From NCBI GenBank assembly GCA_037957365.1, contig JARHVA010001426.1:1608501-1672500 (forward strand): a stretch of DNA of 64,000 nucleotides. The letters run 5' to 3'. Made by a program: the position numbers and the translations under genes. Below, one piece after another: positions 12,160-25,055 of the stretch. A model generated the notes under the pieces. The model was not told the DNA's origin and ran no database searches. It saw nothing but the letters and a program-made list of their open reading frames with translations. This DNA comes from Torreya grandis. Its lineage: Eukaryota; Streptophyta; Pinopsida; Cupressales; Taxaceae. Every line of letters begins with the position of its first letter. Positions within the stretch are counted from its first letter, which is position 1.

Positions 12160-14100
12160 AGTGAGAAAAATTAAGTTGAGTGTTCTCATCATGCCTATAC
12201 CATCAATATGGTTCTTTACATGCTCATTATTGAATAACCTCCTACCCAATCTACATATTCTTTGCCCTCTCCACTTATTGTGGTAGTGGTATTACCTTAT
12301 CCTCTTTTGGAAACCCAAAATAAGGTAGTAAACCTTTCCTCTTCTCCACTTATTAAATTAGTGGAGCCATCAACCCCTCCTTCAATTGACGTACCTGAGC
12401 AAGCAACCATCACCACTCTACCTTCTCTCTTGACTACTGAGCAATCTACTTCCCCTTTAGAGATAATTCCCAAGTAAGAAACCACCACACCTTCACCTCT
12501 ACAAAGGATTCACCCATCCAAAACTTGTATCATTTGAATGAGGAAAAGGATGAGGTTACCATTCCCCTTTCTCAACCTATGGGCTTATCTTTTGAGCCCA
12601 CTACCCAAAGAAGAAAACTAGTCTATAAATCATTCTTTAGGCTAGTTTAGAGGTTAAATTTTGTCTCCAAACCTGACATGGATCAATCTACCTTTTGTAA
12701 ATAATTGGATCTCCCTTATATCACCAAATAAGACCCTATAACAACCTATTTGATAGACCAACCCACTACTTCTATTATCCAGCCAACTATTTTATTAATT
12801 AAACCAATAAAAAACTCTACCAACCCAACCATTTCTCAACCATCCCATGAAATGAAACACCTAATGAATAAATAATCCTCTTCAACCAAACCAATCAACA
12901 ACCTTAGCATCTTTCTTACACATAGTCCTAATCACCCATCTTTTAATCTAGAGCTCACCTTACTAGACCCACCAACCAAGCACCAAACCAAACCAACCAA
13001 GGAGGTAGTGCCACTAAAAGACTAGAGGGGAAAATTTTTACATCCCTTAACTTTTCCCTCTATCTTGGGGCCTCATCCCTCTACTTTTATTAGGAAGCTG
13101 ATTATCTCAACCAAAAATCAACCACCGCTTTTGGTTACTCGATAACACTTGCTTTCTGACACACCCATCTTCACTAAGTCATCAATGACCAAACTACCTA
13201 CCCTTAAACCTCTCACCTCCAACATATCAACTTCCACCTTACTAAAATATAAACCATCAATTAATAACACCACCTTACCCAAACCTTCTATCACCAAGAC
13301 CATTTCCAAAAAGACTTTTACCTCACCAACCAAGGCCAAAACATCTAAGCCCTCTCTACCTTTAGTTGAATCCTACTTGACCATTTTCCAAAGTTTATTT
13401 CAATCTTCTTACTTAACCTTACCTCCCATCATACCATTTAACCTTATTAGTCCAAAACCCATTTTGAATAACAATCACCAAGTGTGATCCTATCATAGGA
13501 CATCAGGGCATGATACAAAGAATTGAAAATTTCTCCAAACCATAATCCATTAGCTCTATGATGGAGATTATCTATTAACAAATGAACCTCCCATGATCCC
13601 ACTACCAATATAACAACTGACAGGCACTACCCAACACCTACCTACTCCCTCAATCTCACCTTAGAGTGATAAGGAACTAAACCAGTCTCTTACCTTAAAT
13701 CTTCCCTCTATTCATAGTATCCATGTGGTCACATAATCACATGCTCAACAAAATATAAGGGGAAGGCTAAACTATCCACTCCATGGACATACCCATCTTC
13801 CACCTCCCAACCAATTAAAAATAAATCACCCTTAACCTTTAGCCAAACTCAAGGTATCTATCTTGGGTACCTCCCAATCCAACCCCTCTAAATCAATTAG
13901 GATAGTGGTTCTCAAATAGCTTCACCAAACCCTAGTGAATATGAGCCTATATGAGTTAATTTTTACCTCACCTCATCACTGCTAAATAATTATATGTTCA
14001 TTGCAATCACTAGAGGTCTAGCCTAAAGACCCTTAAACTCTCACAGCCTTTGTTGGCACACTCCAAATTTTTAACCTTATTACCTTCGAGGATTTATAAA
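12160..14100 (+). pseudogene. Gag-protease linker, Pro/Thr/Ser-rich
   Basis: Between gag and protease are open pieces at 12262-12477 and 13149-13487 made largely of P, T, S, L and K (for example SSSPLIKLVEPSTPPS and TKTISKKTFTSPTKAKTS). They look like the low-complexity linker common in long gag-pro regions. Shadow frames on the other strand are open only because of this composition. No catalytic motif is present. The assignment to the surrounding element is by position. Confidence 0.4.
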
Positions 14101-14109
14101 TCCATTTTA

Positions 14110-14400
14110 TCCATCCTAATGACCTAGATCCCCCTTTCTTTATTACCACCTACATCAACCAAAACCATATCAAATGGGTTAGGATTGATGGGGGAGATAT
14201 CACTAATATCATCTCATCCCATGCCTATGATCAACTCAAATTTCCAAACAATGTCATGTCCAAAACCTCAATCATCCTCATATCCTTCAATGGCACCATG
14301 GCCATTACTCTAAGAACTATTTTCTTTCATATGTATTTAGGACCTCACATGCTCCCAAAACTGTTCTATGTAGTGTAAGGTAAATTCTAGTAAAATGTTT
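14110..14400 (+). pseudogene. Aspartic protease remnant of the first Tat-type element
   Basis: Near 14,170-14,240 the plus strand reads IKWVRIDGGDITNIISSHAY, which matches the retrotransposon aspartic protease active-site region (V.IDGGAS.N.I). The catalytic Asp and the following GG are kept; the usual Ala is Asp here. Further on, SFNGTMAITLRT fits the later protease strand with its conserved Gly. The enzyme would have cut the polyprotein. Flanking stops show it is no longer expressed. Confidence 0.55.
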
Positions 14401-15609
14401 TTTTAAGACAACATTGGATCCATTCCATGGGTTATATACCCTCTACCGTCCATCATTGCATCAATTTTGAACATGAAGGTCATCTTATCACTATACAAGC
14501 TGATCCATGTCTCTTTTCACCATGCAACATGACTTATCGAACCAATAAAGTCCTCTTAATTCAATCTAGGACACCCCCTTGACCAAGGACAAACCCTCAA
14601 CCATAAAATAATAATCCATTTCATCTTCTTTCGATGAATCATCTATTAGTTCATCCATACCCTCAGGCCAAATCCCCACCACATACCACTTAAAATCCAC
14701 ATTCCATCATCTTTCGCTAGGGGAATATCACCTCCTTACCCTTGATGCTTTCCCTAATCCTTAAGAATATGGGAAACTTACCACCAACCTAGGTATGACC
14801 CCAATATTATATCCATTTTTCCCCTTTAGACCTCCCAACTGTCAAACCCATTTCATCTATGGGGAACTCGACAAACCCCTTGGCACTTCCATATCCTCTC
14901 CTTCACCTCGACCATTCACCTATGGATTTTCCTATCTAGATAAATCAATTTTTGCCAAGACATACCTCCATAGGTGTGATTGAAAAATATTTCATCTTGG
15001 ATGATATGATCATGTCCCACATGAGTTGATTTCCATGGAAAATAGAAAGCCTCATGATAAGTATAAACTCGATCTCATTCTACCTAACCAGAAGAGAACC
15101 AAACCACCTACCACTACCATTGATGAAGACATACCTTCCCCACCAACCTCTTCTCCACCTAAGTGTGAGGATGATAACATCATCCCACCTAAATTTTTTT
15201 TCTTCAACATGATCATCCTTGGACCCCTAACTTATCAAAATTAAGGGGTGATTGTCTTCATCCCTATAACCCATCCTAAGATGATAGGAGATGAATCTCC
15301 TACCATTAATATTGTTCACTATCAGGAGGGTGATTTTATTATCACCTATCCTGATGCACTAAATTTATCCATCCAAAAATCCTTTCCTCTTAATACTTCA
15401 ACCATGTTGAATAAATCCACCATGGTTATCAACTTGGGTACTCTGAACAACCCCCACATTGTCAAAATTATCCAATAACTAAATTCTAAGTAACTTCGAG
15501 ACTTACCCTCTTTCTTATAAGACCATAACATAGCATTTGATTTGTATCATAAGGACATGCCTAAAATTGACCCCACCATTACCACCATAACATAGTCACC
15601 AACCATGAT

Positions 15610-16400
15610 TCCAATCATATCAAGTAGAAAGTTAGACAAATGTACCCTCACATAGCCCTTCTCATCAAAGAATATCTTCAACATCTCCTATCTATCAATT
15701 TGATTCAACCCATTAACTATCTCCAATGGGTCTTGAATGTCATGCTTATCACCAAATCCATAGGGGGACTACTCATTCATGTGGACATTCATGACCTCAA
15801 ACTCACTTTCCATAAATATGACTCTCCTCTACTAGGCATCGACTAGTTAGTTGACCTTACAGCCAACCACAAGATGTTATCTCTAATGGGTAGATTCTCA
15901 AGTTATAATCAAATCCTAATTGCCTCTGAAGATCAGCACAAAACTACCTTTATCACCCCATGGGGGACCTTATGCTATATATTCATGCCTTTTGGACTAA
16001 ATAATTCTAGTACAACCTTCCAAGGTGCCATGACCTACATCTTCCATGGCCTTATCCACAAGATTATCAAATACTATGTGTATGGCCTTCTTAAGAAATC
16101 TAGATATCATATCATTTGACCATTATTAAGATCATATTTGAGTGCCTTATCCATTTCCATGTCTACCTTAACCCCAAGAAGTGAATTTTTAGGGTCTTAT
16201 CAAGAAAGCTTCTTGGCTTTATCATTTCCCTTCAAGGAATCAAATTTGATCCTGCCAAAATCAAAGCAATCCTTGACATGTTCCCTACAATCAACCTCAA
16301 GCAACTCCATAGTTTGCATGAGAATTTACAATCCATCTATCACTTTATCTCTCATCTCTCAAATTGATGGGAGACCTACCATCACCTTCTGAAGAAGGAT
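15610..16400 (+). pseudogene. Reverse transcriptase remnant of the first Tat-type element
   Basis: Two adjacent open pieces (15640-15843 and 15874-16116) in the same frame cover most of the RT core: IKEYLQHLLSINLIQP, VDIHDLKLTFHKYDSPL, FSSYNQILIASEDQHKTTF and TPWGTLCYIFMPFGLNN. The catalytic box, normally Y-x-D-D, reads YVYG near 16,075-16,086, so both Asp residues are gone. A further in-frame stop lies between the pieces, and frame shifts follow at about 16,120. The segment FLGSYQESFLA... near 16,185 is the decayed thumb region. It is a dead polymerase of gypsy type. Confidence 0.75.
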
Positions 16401-16429
16401 GTATCTTTTAAGTGAAATAACGACTATTA

Positions 16430-16880
16430 AAAGGACTTTGATTCACTCAAAAAGTATCTTTTAGCTCCACCTATCCTTACCCCTCCCAAGGATGATCAAA
16501 ATTTCTACCTTTACATCTTTGCCATTAACCACTCCCTAAGGGAAATGCTTGATCATCATGATGAACAAAACAAAAATCAAACCATCTACTACATTAGCCA
16601 CCCATTTTAGAGTATGAGACTCAGTACACCCATACCAAAAATTTTTTCTTAGATTTATTCTTCATGGCCACCAAACTTCATCATTGCCTTCTTAACCACA
16701 AAACCTATGTCATAACCAATACCAACCCACTCAAGTATATGCACTCCAAACCATACCAAAAATAGTGTATGAGCAAGTGGCTCATGATTTTAGTTGAGTT
16801 TGACCTTGATTTTATTCATCAAAATTTAATTAAAGGGGAAGTCATTACCGACCAATTGGATAAAGCACCATTAGTAGAAA
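16430..16880 (+). pseudogene. Native RNase H remnant of the first Tat-type element
   Basis: In the frame beginning near 16,435 the reading is FDSLKKYLLAPPILTPPKDDQNFYLYIFAINHSL, then a QTIYYISHPF-like box near 16,580. This corresponds to the RNase H domain that follows RT in gypsy elements (L...P..L..P....PF.LY, IYYLSR). Several stops break it, and parts of the second half (KYM, VEFDLDFIHQ-like near 16,790) are visible in other frames. Confidence 0.6.
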
Positions 16881-16909
16881 ATCAACTTCCTCCTCTTAAG
16901 TTTCTCCAT

Positions 16910-17310
16910 GAGTCCACCACCACCCTTTCTTAGGTGGACTTCACCTATCAAGTCACCATTTTATTTGATGGATAAAAGTGTCAACATGGAAAGGGAGCTA
17001 GTATCATCCTTATTCCCCTCCATAGTGAACCTCTTCCTTTATCTTTCAAGCTATATTTTGAATGTAATAGAAATATGGTTGAGTACAAATCCCTAGTGAT
17101 AGGCCTTCAAACTACTTTAGCCTTGGGAGTTAAAATAATCAATATCTTTTGTGACTCTCAAGTAGTGGTCAACCAAATAAATGACTCTTACTAGTGTAAG
17201 AATGATGTTTTGTAATCATAAAAACATATTGTTGATGAACTCTTAACTTTGTTTAAACACCACCATATCTAATATACCCCATGATCTACCAATATGTTTG
17301 CTGACACCAT
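16910..17310 (+). pseudogene. Second (archaeal-type) RNase H remnant
   Basis: Near 16,950-17,230 the reading is ILFDG, a stop, KCQHGKGASIILIPLHSEPL, then LSFKLYFECNRNMVEYKSLV, LGVKIINIFCDSQVVVNQIND. This is the additional RNase H carried by Tat-lineage elements: the FDG with its first Asp, the N.MVEY box with its Glu, and the CDSQLV box with its Asp are all recognisable. It lies between the native RNase H and integrase, the usual place. At least one stop replaces a residue right after FDG. This domain is the main reason for the Tat assignment. Confidence 0.75.
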
Positions 17311-17559
17311 GGCTTAATTTTCCTCTTAGATCCCATCTTCACTTTCTGAATCTAGGCTATTTGTCATTATCCACATACTTACCCAACCTTCTTATGTCAA
17401 ACTATATTTTCCCACCATCTTCAATGTGGGGGAGACCTAACTTGATCTTTGGTATCAGGAGACCTTCGAATATCTCAACCTTACCATCAATCCTTCTGGT
17501 CTTTCCTAGAATGTTTAAAGATCATTTATCTAGCATACCTCATGTTATACTATTATGGG

Positions 17560-18715
17560 GGTAATTACTTATAAACATAGCTTGGATGGTATCCTCTTCT
17601 ATTTCATATGCAGTCATGAAGCCTCTCATGCTACCAAATAAATACATGATGGGATATGTGAGGGACACTTTGGTGGCCTTGCTATAACTAAATGCATCCT
17701 TTACCTTAGTTATTACTGGTCTACCCTTAACCAAGGCTATTTTGATTATGTTAAAAAGTGTTTTAAGTGTCAACAACACACCAATTTACATCACACATCC
17801 ATCCATAATCTCTGCATATCCATAGATTTCTATCCCTTCTCACAATGGGTACTAGACCTTATTAGTGAAGTTAACCGCTATTCTTTTTAGTGACACCATT
17901 TTATCATCATCGTGACCAATTATTTTACCAAATGGGTAGAATTTATTCCTCTTATCTTAACCAAAGCATAAAATATTGTTGACTTTATCAACCATCACAT
18001 CATCTTCTATTTTGGTGTTCCTCACAAAATTATCACTGATAATGGTAAATCCATTAAGAATAAACAAGCCTATAGTCTTTGTGATGAATTTGGGATTATG
18101 TTAAGTTTCTCCTCACCCTATCTCCCTTAGGTGAATGGACAAATTGAGGCCTCTAACAAAACTCTTAACAACATGCTCACTAAAATGGTTAATGCATCTT
18201 GTTGAGACTGGAATTTGCACATCCCCTTCACCTTATGGGCATATCATACTAGAATGTAAACCCCTACAGGTGGTACCCCATTCTCTCTTGTGTTTGGAGT
18301 GAAGGTCATCTTACCTATTGAAGTCTAAATTCCTTCTCTTCACATATATTTGTAAAATTTCATTTTTGAAAATGATTATCATCAAAATTGTTTATCCCAA
18401 CTTGAGATACTTGATGAGTGTCATTTAGCCATCCTCACCCATCTTCATGTCTATCAAGGGCACATCATACATGCCTATAAAAAACACTTTAAAGTGTGAG
18501 AATCCAATATTGAAGATCTCATCCTAAATAAAAATCAACATGTCACTAATATGGAGAAAAGTAAGCATAGAAAGTTTTATTTCAATTGGTTTGGACCTTA
18601 TATCGTAACCCATAAGTATGGATCAGGAACTTACTATTTATTCTCTCTTGAAGGTAACCCAAAACCTAATCCCCTTAATGCTTTGCATCTATGTCCTTTA
18701 TTTTTTTAAGGAGGA
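17560..18715 (+). pseudogene. Integrase remnant of the first Tat-type element
   Basis: The zinc-binding end (KCFKCQQHTNLHH, about 17,755-17,790) is followed by the catalytic core. WVLDLISEVN carries the first Asp, ITDNGKSIKNKQAY the second, and YLP, a stop, VNGQIEASNKTLNNM the catalytic Glu. The C-terminal part reads FNWFGPYIVTHKYGSGTYYL and ends NPLNALHLCPLFF near 18,707, the usual GPF/Y end of a Tat integrase. All three acidic catalytic residues are kept, but about a dozen stops lie along it. It would have inserted the cDNA into host DNA. Confidence 0.8.
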
Positions 18716-18719
18716 TCAA

Positions 18720-20690
18720 GCTCACCTTTTGTCTAACTTAAGCTCATCCCTTGATTTCAAACCATATTTATTTCCGTATTTTATCTGTAACTAATTAAAT
18801 ATGATTGATGTGATTATCTATCACAATCATAGCCTAATCTTGAAAAATGGGTACCATGGCTCTACTCATGGCATGATTCTCATTTTAATTGTTTCCCCTT
18901 TTCACAAAGATGGATTCCCATAGTTGTTGTCACCTAAAACCTCTTTATACCTCATCAACCTTATTTTTATTTTAGTTTTGCCTTCATATAGGTGAACCCT
19001 TAAGCCTATATAATCGTCTATATGTCAAGAAAAAATCAAACAATAAAAAGCAAAGTCGTAACCAATGGCAATCATGGGTCATTCCTATAATTCATAGACT
19101 ACTCCCATGAAGGATAGCTATTGAAAATATATTTGAAATTGGTCAAAGTAAGGTGGATTTCTCCTTTGAAGGATAGTTATCAAAAAGCATTAAAAAAATC
19201 ATAAAAACTTAGAACACTCCCTTGAAGGATGTATGAGTAAGGCATTTATCAACAGTAAGCAATTTCTTAGAAACTTCCTACATCAATCAGCTTCCCCAGC
19301 TCCCAAGCAATAATAAATAAGCAAAAGACCCAATATCAATTAATAGTAAAAATAAAATAAAGTTTGAAAGCTGTAATCAACTCTCATAATCCAAATAGTT
19401 TTAAAAGCTGTAATCGACTCTCATAAGTAGAATTCTTGCATCAATCAATCTACACTTTATATGACATAAACTTGTTTATACTGACTTTTTGGTAACGTTA
19501 AGAAGAGGCATGCTAGTCTCAAAATAATGTTTCATTTTCATCCATCTCCCTTTTATATACTATAAGCAAGGGATTTTGAGCTCACTTAACATTATGTGAT
19601 CAAGACACTTTTTAACAAACTAACGAATGCTAATGCAAAAAATCAAAGAGATTATGTTCCTTAAGCCAATCCAACTTCAATTTTATTGTATTCCTTGTCA
19701 AAGAAGAAACATCATTACCTCTTCCTATCCTATCATGACTAGTTGATATATTCATTAAGATGTTTGTCTCATGATTACATTCTTTCTCATGTCTAGTGTT
19801 GTTAATTAACTTACTTCATGTGATTTATCTTAATCAAAGTAACAAAAACCATAATCATCACATCATATCAACATGTATAATAAGCAAACACACAACCATA
19901 ATCATAACCATTGAAAACATAATAACATAATAACATCCATGAACAATAAATCAATCAACCATTTTTATCACATGCCTAAATCCAAATAAGGAAATGTATA
20001 CTTATTAAATTTATCATAAGCATCATCATCAACATAAATAAAATATATCCCGTGCCTAACTAGGTGAGTCTACATCAATATTCAATATCCATAACATAAG
20101 CATAATCAATATAACATCATCATTGATCATCATAAACATCACATCAAAGCAAACCATAAACCATGATAAATAAATAAAGATCATATATATAACTCATGAG
20201 TCTAACCATCATAATGTATATAACATATACTTATCTCTCTCTCAAAATGTAAATCTCACTGCATCATCTCATAGGCTAGTAACAAAATGATATACAATAA
20301 TATATAGTAAGTCATAAACCATGTCATACCTATGCCCTTAGGGCACCACAATCTCCTAGAACACCACTAGGTCTTGGTTCATATCCACTTGAAGTACCTA
20401 CCAATCCACCTATAGAATCAACACACTGACTTGGTGTCACCACATTGGCATCACCTACCAAACTAGCTCTGTACTCACCCCATTGGGGCTCATCAAGACA
20501 TCACCTTAGGAATATAGCCTCATAGTACCATAACTCATCCATTGTGGCTAGGTATCATGCAATGGGTATAGCGCCCAATGATCCTATAGGTTCCATGGCT
20601 CCTCCTCCCATCTATTTCAAAGAGTCTCTCTCTTAAGTAACCAAGACTAGTGAGTCTCTAACCTAGTTCTACTCACCTATAAGTGTAGCC
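18720..20690. other. 3' noncoding part of the first Tat-type element
   Basis: No coding signal is seen. The stretch holds three related GAAGGATRG motifs about 50 bases apart (near 19,112, 19,163 and 19,215). It also has a duplicated AAAGCTGTAATCRACTCTCAT motif at about 19,367 and 19,397. From 19,850 to 20,300 it is rich in CAT/CATAA short repeats. Confidence 0.5.
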
Positions 20691-20699
20691 ACTTAACCT

Positions 20700-21930
20700 T
20701 ATAAAGTTACCAATTGACCCTATAAATCTTTAACCTAAGCTTGTGTACTGGTTAGTGTTGATCTTGCCTATGCATTTAGGGCAGCCCCCTATACCTATTC
20801 CCTATAGCCTCCTCTCCAAACTGGGTCCACATCTATCTACCTCTTATAACCATCATCTCCACCAAAATCTACCACTACATATAGATCTTAGTACCTTGCA
20901 TCATAACCATCTACAAAACCTACATCATCATGCATTGGCCTTGTGGGAAAGTTTTCATGATGAAGCAAAGTCCACATGGGTTATGGTTCAAGTAAAAGGA
21001 TCTTTGTGTCCTTCCACATATACTTGGGGAATGGGCCTGGGATACTTTGAACTAGGTCAAATTGTCTCTGAATCTATAAAATGGGATAAGCCCTACCTCT
21101 CCATCCCTCCTATCAAAGATCCACCTATAACTCTACAAGGATAATGTCTGCTTCCTATATCCATCCTACTCTAGAAACCTAACATATTACCTCAAAGTAA
21201 AATCACTAATAACCAATGCATCTAGTGTATAATTGAACTAATCTACATCATGAGCTCATCTTCCTACACTTAACATAGAAAAGTCATCTCTCAACCACAT
21301 AAAACCAATTAGGAAATCTATTTGAGCATATCCTACCCATGGTAGGTCCATCATTCTCATCATTCAAATGTGCTCATAATCCTAGTAGTGTAGGGCAAGC
21401 ATGAAGCTAATATCATAGCTCTTGTGAGCTCTAAATCCCCATAGCTCCATATATATATCTAAAAAAGTAACACAAGTACCCATCTAAACATTATGAATCC
21501 CAATAACATCTCAACCAACACCCCCAATAGTAGATAGGGAAAACTCCCACTACTCAAATCTAAAAGGGAAAAGATGACACAACCATCATCATCATGGTCA
21601 TCAGTCTCCTCTCACCCCTTTCCCTCTGATATATCATAGAGTAGCTAAAACCCCCAACATGCCACCTAACATGATCAAGGTCATATCCATAAATTAGCTT
21701 TAATAATTCCTTCCATTTCTTCTTATTAATGTGATATATTAGATCACCCCAAAGGGGCCACCATGTGATCCTATACATATCCTCTAGAAAGAGAGTCATA
21801 TCACTAGTGGGTAGTAGGAAGGTGTTCATGGATAGATCCCATCTCTCAATGAGGCTATTATCATCACTACATCTTATAGCACATGATGGTAGCGTTACAT
21901 TTCTCTAACTTGACCTCATCCATATGTGCC
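20700..21930 (-). pseudogene. Antisense ORF remnant, plant-mobile-domain-like
   Basis: On the minus strand, from about 21,860 downward, the reading is NSLIERWDLSMNTFLLPTSD, then MTLFLEDMYRITWWPLWGDL, open for 89 codons at 21560-21829. This resembles the start of the plant mobile domain (L...W....TF.LP.GE.T.TL.DV..L..LP..G). Downstream pieces near 20,750-20,900 include YDARYQDLYVVVDFGGDDGY and WRGGYREYV, coding-like in one minus frame. The 133-codon frame at 20743-21144 on the plus strand is probably the shadow of this. Tat-lineage elements are known to carry additional ORFs in their 3' part, some antisense and some with this domain. The position and strand here fit. Several stops make it a relic. 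Confidence 0.5.
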
Positions 21931-22329
21931 TAATCCACTAGGGTCATCCCTTAGTGGATATTTCTGAAGATGTGAGGTACCTGATCCCACATCTAGATCT
22001 TCTCCCATGCCTATAATGTTCATTAGCCAAAAAACTTAGTTTTTTGTACTAGTTTTTCCTAAAAACATTTCCTCGCCCTCTATTCAACTCACAAGCATCT
22101 AACCTATCCTATCTCAAAACCTACACATTCACCCTATTTGAATAGTATGCCTAACCCCAATCTTAATTATTATCTATAAACCATTAAGCATTAACCCCTA
22201 CCCTTAAAATGTTAACCCAAATCCTCAGTAAATAACCAAAATATTTAAACTATCAAAATCTAATCTTTCAAAACAATTAAAATATCAAAATATTCAACTT
22301 TACAACATTCAACCTTTTCAAAACCAACC

Positions 22330-24560
22330 CGCACCCTAGTTGACCACTGATGGTCATGGTGATTGCCAATGGTCAGGTGACCAATCACTAATCGTCATTG
22401 ACCATTGATGGTTATGTATGATCACCAATGGTCATTTTACGTGACTAATGATGGAATACAAAAACTCTCCCCCCTAAAATCTCACATAAACACCAACCAA
22501 AATATATAAACTAACCTACACTTGACCATTACCTTACCTTAGCTACTCTACCCTAATTTATTTTAGAATTCACCCAAAAATTTAACCAAAACTACTCAAA
22601 ACCCTAACACTCTAGGTCAACTAAAAAAAAAACTACACATAATCAAACCATACCATGCAAATGGAAAACCATAATGTAATGAAAATTCACATCTAATATA
22701 TCAATTGAAAGAAACCCCTACCTCATTATTTGACCATTGAGGAGGATTCCAAGGACCCAATGCCCATCCTCATCTACATCTGCACCCACCTTCCATATTC
22801 ACTATTCCACTTGATTCATGCATCCAACTCAATAATTAACCAATCACTAGAATTTATTGTCATAGAGAAATCATAAAATACCATAAATGTACCAACTCTC
22901 ACTACCAATAGTCAAAAGTTCAAATTAGTCCAAATGACTCACTTTTTTTTAATTTTTACTACTAGACATTTAGGGTTTACCCCCTAACCATCGATAATCA
23001 TGGTGACCATCGATGGTTGCTTATTCAACCCTAAACATCATGGTGAGGAGTTTAAATTTTTACCATTGCCTCTTCACCTAAATTTTTTAAAATAGTACCA
23101 AGTCAAGCATCCACCCATAGATACTACTTTCTCTGCCCACCTTGAAAACCACCTCATCTTGAGTCTATTTTGGCCCAACTAGTGCACACTTTATGATGAC
23201 TTTTACCCAGACCTTTTGATCATAATGACATCAATTTCCATGTTGAACTAATTTTGAATTCGCACTACCTTTCATATACTAAACCTACTTGTGTCTTATT
23301 GGGAGAACTTCCTACCTTGGATACCTATGAAAAAACTAACATCACCTAGGAGACTTGCATTTACAAGTGTACCCAGCAACCATGCCTAAATATGGTCATG
23401 TGGTCTACTTATCACATATCATTATAACACTAACCTTTAATTTTACAAACTATGGAAACCTATTCTATGCATGATCTTGGTTATCATACCTTTTATCACA
23501 CTTTTTGCTCATGTTTTCACTTCAATACCCAATCTTTCATTCACCTAATTTTATCATCAACTACCCACTCATCAAACTTGCACTTGATTCCATTTTACCT
23601 CATCAACTCCCAGTTTGAGGGGGAACATCTCCTCCCATACTTGGTGTAACCTGAATTTTGACCCATAATTTGTTTTTGTTTTTCAACTTTTTGATTCAAG
23701 CTGTATAATAAAAAGGGGCAAAATATATACATAAAAAATATGCACATGATGGTTTTGAATGTCACAACTCCCCTATACTACCTTAGAACCCCATTAGACC
23801 CAACTTTGACCTTTCTAACCCCTAACTAAACCCAACCCACCTAACCTAAGTTAGCTAACCTTTTAGCTAAAACTCACCTTTTTACCAACCCTACTTTTGA
23901 CCCTTGATCATGGATGGTCAAGTTCCACTATTTGAACAAACTTAACCGATCTTTACTCTAACTTTATTTTCTATAATTGGAATGTTTAATTCATGTGCAA
24001 GCCCATGCATGAAATTTTTTAAATTAGACAACAATATCCCTTGTTAATGTATTATTTCACCTCTCCTTCCTTATCTATAAAAAGAGAGGAGCAAGAGGTG
24101 AAAATGGATTCATCCACAACTATTAAGATCTTTTACATCTAGAGATTCTTTTGTAGGTTTTCTTCTAGTAATACAATAATCTAGTGATCTAGCCATCACA
24201 TCAAAGATCCAACTAGTTGCTTCCCCTCAACCAATAGCCAAGCATTGTTGCTCTGATAGAATCATGCTAAACTCCAACAACAAGCCAATCACCTCAATAA
24301 TTCATCTAACCAGCCTTTTACTAGCTAACTATTTGCTTTTTTATTCAATTACTTTATTTTTATTTCACAATCAGCCCAACCTAAACCCATCTCCTAAAAT
24401 TTCCTTATATTATCTCATCAATCTAATTTTTTATCACCCAAACCCAACACATAGTAACCACTGATAGTCATCTTGACTATCATCAATTTGTCTAACTGTC
24501 GATGGTTACCCCAACCTTTGATGGTCACCTCAACCACTAATAATCACTATGGTAGGAAAT
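22330..24560. repeat. Clustered ACCATCGATGGT-type palindromes
   Basis: Motifs of the type (G)ACCATYGATGGTCA recur in four clusters: 22,340-22,450, 22,985-23,025, around 23,900-23,925, and 24,450-24,550. A perfect 12-base palindrome ACCATCGATGGT lies at 23006-23017. The clusters span the 3' noncoding region and the probable LTR of the Tat-type element. Their role is unknown. Confidence 0.5.
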
Positions 24561-25055
24561 AAAAACAAGCTATTTTAGCCCACCTACCCTCAACAAAATC
24601 TAAATTTCTTTTTTTCCCCTATTTATAGATCCCCAACCTATTTTTTTAAGCACACTTGACTTACTTAGCATTAGTATTGATTTGTTTATTGCTAAATTAG
24701 TCATTTTTTAATCAATCATTTCTTGTGTTTAATTTTAGTACCTTTTGATTATTGATGCAAGTATTTTATCTTCTATTTTATAAAATTAATTATTTAAAAC
24801 ATGTGGATTTACATCCCTTGAGGAAGCTCTTACTTTTGGGATCTAGCTAGTGCTAGACAATCCACCCAACTATTTATCTAACCAATAATTTACTTTAGCA
24901 TTGTCTTACTTGCAGGTCATCCTCCCAAGCCAAAGAGGATCTCTTCACAATCATCTGATTCAATGAACATATAATCAAATAGATTGTTAAACCATACCCT
25001 ATTTAATTTCTTGTTCTTGCTTTCTTGAAATATAAGCTAAAATTCACTGAAATAA
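23610..25055 (+). repeat. Probable 3' LTR of the first Tat-type element, with preceding purine tract
   Basis: A purine tract TTTGAGGGGGAA near 23,612-23,623 is followed about 20 bases later by TGTAACCTGAATTTTGACCC at 23,645, a typical gypsy LTR start. A strong TATA box (TATAAAAA, 24076-24083) lies about 430 bases inside, where U3 meets R. The right end is not defined: the next element's LTR begins at 25,056. No matching 5' LTR was found in the window, so this rests on the purine tract, the TG start, the TATA box and the position. Confidence 0.4.
24076..24083 (+). promoter_or_regulatory. TATA box in probable LTR
   Basis: TATAAAAA, followed by AGAGAGGAGC and about 100 bases later by a T-rich stretch, resembles the core promoter of a plant LTR. 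It would drive plus-strand transcription of the Tat-type element. Confidence 0.45.

Larger units (their letters stand above)
11040..25055 (+). mobile_element. Old Tat-lineage Ty3/gypsy retrotransposon
   Basis: Gag, protease, RT, RNase H, an additional RNase H and integrase occur in that order on the plus strand. A long 3' region follows that contains antisense coding sequence, and then a probable 3' LTR. The second RNase H between the native one and integrase is a known mark of the Tat lineage. Every domain carries stops or frameshifts, so the copy is dead. I found no 5' LTR or primer site left of gag, so the 5' limit is where gag-like reading starts. The right limit is set by the next element's LTR at 25,056. 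Confidence 0.7.

Noticed and set aside
12297..13339. Minus-strand open frames opposite the P/T/S-rich linker
   Set aside because: Shadow frames caused by the low-complexity plus-strand composition.
20743..21144. 133-codon plus-strand open frame
   Set aside because: It overlaps better coding-like reading on the minus strand (YDARYQDLY..., WRGGYREYV) and is His/Leu-rich as a shadow frame; no family recognised.
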